Shown: positions 59,375 to 64,000 of the stretch, in pieces | Layout of the letters: each line of letters begins with the position of its first letter | Numbering within the stretch: position 1 is the stretch's first letter | Assembly: GCF_013373865.1 (NCBI RefSeq) | Contig: NC_050473.1 | Span: 21,119,597 to 21,183,596, forward strand | DNA: 64,000 nucleotides | Source of the DNA: Monomorium pharaonis | Lineage: Eukaryota; Arthropoda; Insecta; Hymenoptera; Formicidae | Direction of reading: 5' to 3' | Made by a program: the position numbers and the translations under genes | The notes under the pieces: model-generated | Databases searched by the model: none | Told to the model about the DNA's origin: nothing | What the model saw: only the letters and a program-made list of their open reading frames with translations

Positions 59375-59520
59375 AACATTGGAAACGTACAGCGTGGAAA
59401 GTCGCAAACCCATGTGGTGCAGTGAATGCTTTGCGCGCGCACACACAGACACACACACACGGGGGAACCTTCGGCCCCCTTCCACACCCATCCCGTCCAA
59501 GTCGTTATGTGGACAACCTA
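59375..59520 (-). repeat. Microsatellite cassette, copy 3 (inverted)
   Basis: Read on the minus strand: GGGGGCCGAAGGTTCCCCC, (GT)n/(GC)n, GCAAAGCATTCACTGCACCA, CATGGGTTTGCGACTTTCC. It faces copy 4 in opposite orientation. Confidence 0.85.
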
Positions 59521-59574
59521 TGTGGACTTTACTTTGCTTGCAATGTATATAGGCAATCCATATGGGCAATCCAT

Positions 59575-59706
59575 GTAGGTGCGGGAGGGGGGTCAAAGGT
59601 CCCCCTTGCACCCCCCCCCCCGTGTGTGTGTGTGTGTGTATGTGTGTGTGTGCGCGCGCGCGCGCAAAGCATTCACTGCACCACATGGGTTTGCGACTTT
59701 CCACGC
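59575..59706 (+). repeat. Microsatellite cassette, copy 4
   Basis: GTGCGGGAGGGGGGTCAAAG then CCCCCTTGCACCCC, (GT)n(GC)n, then GCAAAGCATTCACTGCACCA and CATGGGTTTGCGACTTTCC. Between copies 3 and 4 lies TGTGGACTTTACTTTGCTTG, also found beside copy 2 in complement (about 54615-54645). Confidence 0.85.
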
Positions 59707-59934
59707 TAAACGAGATGACCAGTTAATCTTAGGAACGCCCGCGCAACGGCGTTTGACCATAACATATATATGGTATTTATTAAACTTTTGTGTTGATAAT
59801 TTTTTGTGTATAACTCAAAAACTAAGACCGAGCGGCGGTAACATGTATAGGGAAAAGTTGTTCAGAATGATGGCCTTGACAACATATTTGAAGGTCATCA
59901 AAATCGGTGAGGAATTGCTAATGTAAATAATTAC

Positions 59935-60095
59935 CAAATTATTTCGAAAAAATGGTCAAAAAAATTAGTAGGTTACATATTTTTCGGGCTCCCCCGATTG
60001 ATTATCGTTGTCGGAGTCACAACAAAGCTGTTTACCAAGAAAGTTATAAAAAAATATTCAGAAAAGTACCAATTGTAAATAATTACCAAAAAAAT
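59935..60095. repeat. Dispersed repeat, inverse partner of 46795-46945
   Basis: AAATTATTTCGAAAAAATGG through GATTGATTATCGTTG and CAACAAAGCTGTTTACCAAG to GTACCAATTGTAAATAATTA, complementary to the copy at 46795. Confidence 0.75.
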
Positions 60096-60099
60096 GAAG

Positions 60100-60405
60100 G
60101 TTCCTGGCCGACGGCTGTTCCTAACATTTTGCTATAGCCATATTGAATTTGTAATGTGAGAAATGACACGTTAATAACCTCATTTTTGCGCCTGTGCAAC
60201 TTGCAAATAAATAAATTTGAATAAAATAACGCAGATCACTTTAATACATTTCTAAAATATAACGAATGCTAGTCCGTTTTCTTGATAGTCAATAATGCAC
60301 AATCGTAGAATAAACGTGATAGGAGGCTTTTTAGAGAAGGATTTTTGTTATCGCAAAAAAAGAAAAATTTTTTTATGTGTATAATAATTACTACCTACAT
60401 AGAAT
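60100..60405. other. No gene recognised
   Basis: AT-rich, no repeat boundary or exon. Confidence 0.4.
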
Positions 60406-60411
60406 TTGGCA

Positions 60412-60980
60412 TTCAGTGGATGTCCCGTGGACGTCCTTTAAACATCCATACCTTCATAAAACATCTGTCTCTATGGTGGAAGTCAGATAGACATCTATTA
60501 GGGATTCATATTAAACTTCCATAACTTTATGGGATGTTAACTTCCATGACGGAAGTTAGATAGACGTCTATTAGGGATCTAGTAGACTTCCATAGCTCTA
60601 TGGGATATTTACTTTTATGATGGAAGTTAGATAGACGTCTACTAGGGATTTATTACACTTTCACAGCTCCACTTTACCTCCATAATCATAGACCTATGTC
60701 GAACATCTTGAAAAATATCAATTAGATGTTACGCGGATCATTAATAAGAGGCTTCACGGAGTCTCACTGGGCAGCTAATAACCGACATTTTGTGGACGAT
60801 TAGTAAAGGCTTCACGGAGCTTCGATAGATGACTAACCGACGTTTTATGGAATTGAGGCTCCATGAAACCTTTACTAATGATTTACAAAACATCTGTTAG
60901 TCCTCTATTGAAGCGCTGTGGAACTATTACTAATGACCTTTATTATCCACCGCTACGTGGCGTATTCCTCATGAACAAAA
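60412..60980. repeat. GACGTCTATTAGGGAT-type tandem repeat region
   Basis: GGAAGTYAGATAGACRTCTA followed by GGGAT and a TCCATARCTYTATGGGAT hairpin repeats three times at a period of about 78 bp (60476-60660). A second family, AGGCTTCACGGAGYYTC, repeats in both orientations at 60735-60880. CAGTGGATGTCC at the left and GTCTCACTGGG at 60769 may be ends of a CCC-type element. Confidence 0.5.
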
Positions 60981-60984
60981 TACA

Positions 60985-61680
60985 CTTTCTAGCTGTGGTG
61001 TAAGTTCTCGGCCGCCAGTATCAAAATGCTCTCGATGATGGGGGCATACATACAAGTCAAAAGCCGTGTTTATGCTGAAAACTTACACTACAACTTTCTA
61101 AGTAAATAAAAGGGGCTCGTCAAGAGCGTGAAAGGAAGTAAGATTTTGCCATCGACATACAATAGTAGACTGAACTATCAGTCTGCAAAAAAAATTGATA
61201 AAAATGAGAATAGAATAAGATCTTTTATTTAAGGAGGCATATTTGTTTAAATTTTTTCAAAAGTCGATTGTTATAACTTAAGTAATGTATAAACATCCCA
61301 AAATGATATCTAAAAGCAATTATAAGTAGCAATTTTTTTTAATGCTTCTCAGAGCTCAATTTTTAAAACACCTCAATTTTTGAAACACTTCCGAGCGCTC
61401 TAAAATGCACGAAACAGCCTCGGTCTGACGCGTAGCAATTTAGAGTGGTTTAGCATAGTCGGTACTTTTAATAGAGAAGCTAATATGGTCAGTACGGATA
61501 ATATGGATACATATATCTAACAAAATACTGTCACTATTTAAAACAAAACCGATTCTTTTACATCAGTGCTTGAGCCTAGTTGCCCTTTTCGAGCCGATTC
61601 CCGAACGCGCCGCCTCCTATGCCCCCACTACCGCGCGCGGCCTTGACGGCCGAGCCGCCGATCTCGCCCGTATGCTTTGT
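60985..61680. other. No gene recognised
   Basis: Unassigned. A GC-rich patch at 61590-61675 precedes the foldback. No exon supported. Confidence 0.4.
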
Positions 61681-61682
61681 CT

Positions 61683-62310
61683 CAGGAGCAGCTCTGTATA
61701 AGAAATAGTGCCCTGCACCACAAAATTCATTAAAATTACTTTAAGTAAATAATTTTTGTTTTTATAAACAAAAAAGTACTAACTTTTTTATTACTAATTT
61801 ATTTCATATGTAGTATAACAATATGTAAAAACATAATATATAAATTAGAATTTTGACAATAGTTTAATTTCCACATCACCCGAGGTATTATTATTAATGC
61901 TTTTTTTTAAGTGGTTTTTTCAGTAGACCTAATCCACTAAAAGATGAAATATAATATATAGCTTGGCATTCTTCTAATTTTCCTGTCGTTTTTATATATC
62001 TTACAATATATAAAATTTTGTTTTCCTGCCAAGCTGTATATTATATTTCATCTTTTAGTGGATTAGGCCCACTGGGGAAACCACTTAAAAAAAAACGCAT
62101 CAATAATAGTACCTCACGGGTAATGTGGAAAACTATTGTCAAAATTCTAATTTACATATTATGTTTTTACACATTGTTATACTACATAAAATAAATTAGT
62201 AATAAAAAAGTTAGTACTTTTTTGTTTATAAAAACAAAAATTATTTACTTAAAGTAATTTTAATGAATTTTGTGGTGCAGGGCACTATTTCTTATACAGA
62301 GCTGCTTCTG
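61683..62310. mobile_element. 628-bp foldback element
   Basis: CAGGAGCAGCTCTGTATAAG at the left mirrors CTTATACAGAGCTGCTTCTG at the right, and the arms remain highly complementary for about 300 bp each, meeting in a short centre near 61997. No coding capacity. Its right end directly abuts the CAAGGGAACC terminus at 62312. Confidence 0.88.
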
Positions 62311-62311
62311 A

Positions 62312-62740
62312 CAAGGGAACCTCGCAAACTCGAAAATTCTAATTTTAATGAAACTTGACATAAATGTAGAGGGGGTAAATACATGAATTTAGAAATTTAT
62401 CGTAGCTGCCCATAAACGGTTTAAAGGGGTGAAACCACCCTTCAAAGATTGAGACATTTTTCGTTTTCTCGATATATCTCGTAAACTAAACAAAATATTA
62501 AAAAATCTTATACAAAAGTTTTACAATAAAACTTCTATCTAACTACAGTAATTAAATTAAAAAAAAAAATTTTTTTTTAAACAATTGTTTTTTAATTTTC
62601 GAAAAAAAAATTTTTTTTTCAAAATTTTATTAATGTAGTTAGATAGAGATATTGTTACCATAAAACTTTTGTATAAAATATTTTTTTATATCTCCAAAAC
62701 TTTTCGAGATATATCGGAAAAAGCAAAAATCTGCTCTACA
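62312..62740. mobile_element. Partial CAAGGGAACC foldback family copy
   Basis: CAAGGGAACCTCGCAAACTC, TTTTAATGAAACTTGACATAA and TCTCGATATATCTCGTAAAC match one arm of the 49866-52724 element. A poly-A/T centre and a partial inverted arm (to TTTCGAGATATATCGG near 62715) follow. Confidence 0.75.
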
Positions 62741-62869
62741 CTATGCACTGAAAAAAGCATGAGAGAATGCGATAGCACCGCGACGGAGAGCGTTAAAAAA
62801 TATTTTAAAGAAATTTTTTATTAAGGTTTATTTATGATATTGAATATAATATAAGATACTAAAAATATA

Positions 62870-63090
62870 ATAAAATAAAGTAATATAAAATAATAATATT
62901 TTGTATAATATAATATATAATAATAATATATAATAATAATATAATATAATATATAATAATATATAATAATATAATAATATATAATAATGTCGCACGTGAA
63001 TGCATGCTGATGTGAGTGAGAGAAAGCGTAAATAATATTAATATAATATAGTAATATAATAATATAATATAATATAAAATATTTATATCC
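62870..63090. repeat. TAATA-type simple repeat
   Basis: Repetitive TAATATAATAATATA, interrupted at 62988-63040 by a short unrelated segment. Ile/Tyr frames are artefacts. Confidence 0.9.
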
Positions 63091-63369
63091 AGACTTCTTG
63101 GTCCGGATCCATTAGCGATGACATGCCAAAGAGTCGACGCAGATCGATGATATGCCAATCCAAATCGGCCATATGATTTGTCAATTAAAGCATTATTTCG
63201 CTCTCTGTCGATCTTGCAAAAGTATCGCGTCCAAAATCTTTTTCTTATATTGATAAATCCATGTGGATGTTATAGAGATATATCCATGTCTAGATACAAA
63301 ATTAACATATTTTAGTGTGGCATTATACATTAAACAACAATATACTTTGAATCAGGGTAATGAAAATGC

Positions 63370-63660
63370 AAATTAAAAAATAATGCATTACTTATTAATT
63401 TTTTAATAAGTAATTATTTCTTTACTCATTAATTATTAAAACAATAATACGTAATGAAAAAAATCGCATTACTTATTTCAAAAGTAATGCGTAATGAAAA
63501 ATATCGCATTACTTAATTCCAGTGTTGTAATAGATCATTAAATAAATAATCTAAATCAGATCAAGATCTTTATCAAAATATTAAATCTAGATCAGATCAC
63601 AGATCATTTTTCATACATTTGATCTAGATCATATGTTCGAGACTATAACAACTACTTTAG
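63370..63660. repeat. TAATGCGTAATG and GATCTAGATCA repeats
   Basis: TGCATTACTTATT and AAGTAATGCGTAATG phrases in both orientations (63380-63515), then CAGTGTTGTAATAGATCA and AGATCAGATCA-like units to 63640. These resemble ends of small hAT-type MITEs, but boundaries are not resolved. Confidence 0.4.
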
Positions 63661-64000
63661 AGTAGTTTTAACATTTCCTTTTTATTGGCTCTGTTTTATC
63701 CGCGAGTAGTGAGAGCTCCTGACAGCCATCGAGCTTCTTGTAGTTCATTTCTTCGACGCATCGAGTTGCGCGGCGCTGTCACTAGCTCCTCACGCGCGCG
63801 ATTTTCGTTTGCTCGCATCGCCGGTAACTATGCATCTTGGTAACTATGCAAATAAACATGCCCAAAAAAGGGCACGTCCAAATCAATGCCCAAATAAGTC
63901 TCGACATCGGTTCCCTACCGCCCCTTTTTTCGCCTCCGATCGTGATTGTTTTACAATGCCAAATTCGCCAGTCTCTCGCAGCCCGGCACCGAAATTAGAT
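63661..64000. other. Unassigned, moderately GC-rich
   Basis: No exon or repeat boundary recognised. Contains a direct GGTAACTATGCA repeat (63822, 63840) and AATAAA at 63852. Confidence 0.35.

Noticed and set aside
62859..63158. 99-codon Ile/Tyr-rich minus-strand frame
   Set aside because: Translation of the TAATA simple repeat.

Overview
This is about 64 kb of AT-rich eukaryotic DNA, almost certainly insect and most likely from a hymenopteran such as an ant. That is an inference from the exon-level similarity of two conserved animal genes, the splice sites, and a repeat landscape of mariner, pogo, hAT, I-clade LINE, solo LTRs and many foldback/MITE families. There are no operons, bacterial genes or CRISPR arrays. 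The species cannot be named from sequence alone.

Only two host genes can be supported, both on the plus strand and close together. The last coding exon of an RBM42-like RNA-binding protein (40554-40678) has its poly(A) signal at 40853. About 445 bp downstream of that signal are the first two coding exons of an RSPH1-like radial-spoke MORN-repeat protein (probable exon 1 at 41303-41368, secure exon 2 at 42126-42345). I see no earlier RBM42 exon in the 40 kb upstream and no later RSPH1 exon downstream, so introns of both genes probably extend through repeat-filled DNA.

The rest is layered transposon debris. 1-6.4 kb: two copies of a CCCAG-terminal element with an internal tRNA-like module, a TTAA-flanked MITE and a BEL/Pao-like LTR. 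7-15.8 kb: a TIR element, a pyrimidine-rich block with LINE-like minus-strand coding remnants and a pogo-type MITE, then a microsatellite cassette with about 120 uninterrupted CGTG units. 16.4-22.8 kb: a CCCTGATAGC element containing nested elements, including a mariner-type element that itself holds a deleted pogo-like transposon. 23.3-25.2 kb: a hAT element with a transposase C-terminal remnant. 25.9-31.8 kb: solo LTRs and mariner/CCC-type MITEs. 33-38.7 kb: more nested CCC-terminal elements.

47-59.3 kb holds a minus-strand I-clade LINE (ORF1 with three zinc knuckles; ORF2 with endonuclease, RT, RNase H and a terminal zinc motif). It is broken by point mutations and by two insertions, one of which is itself interrupted by a foldback element. 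59.3-64 kb has paired microsatellite cassettes, a 628-bp foldback, another foldback-family end, and AT satellites.

The most notable pattern is a group of otherwise different non-autonomous elements sharing 5'-CCC termini, 2-bp A/T target duplications, and family-specific tandem or palindromic subterminal motifs. One insertion into the LINE reading frame fixes the boundaries and the TA duplication precisely. A second recurrent object is a microsatellite-bearing cassette found four times with conserved left and right modules.
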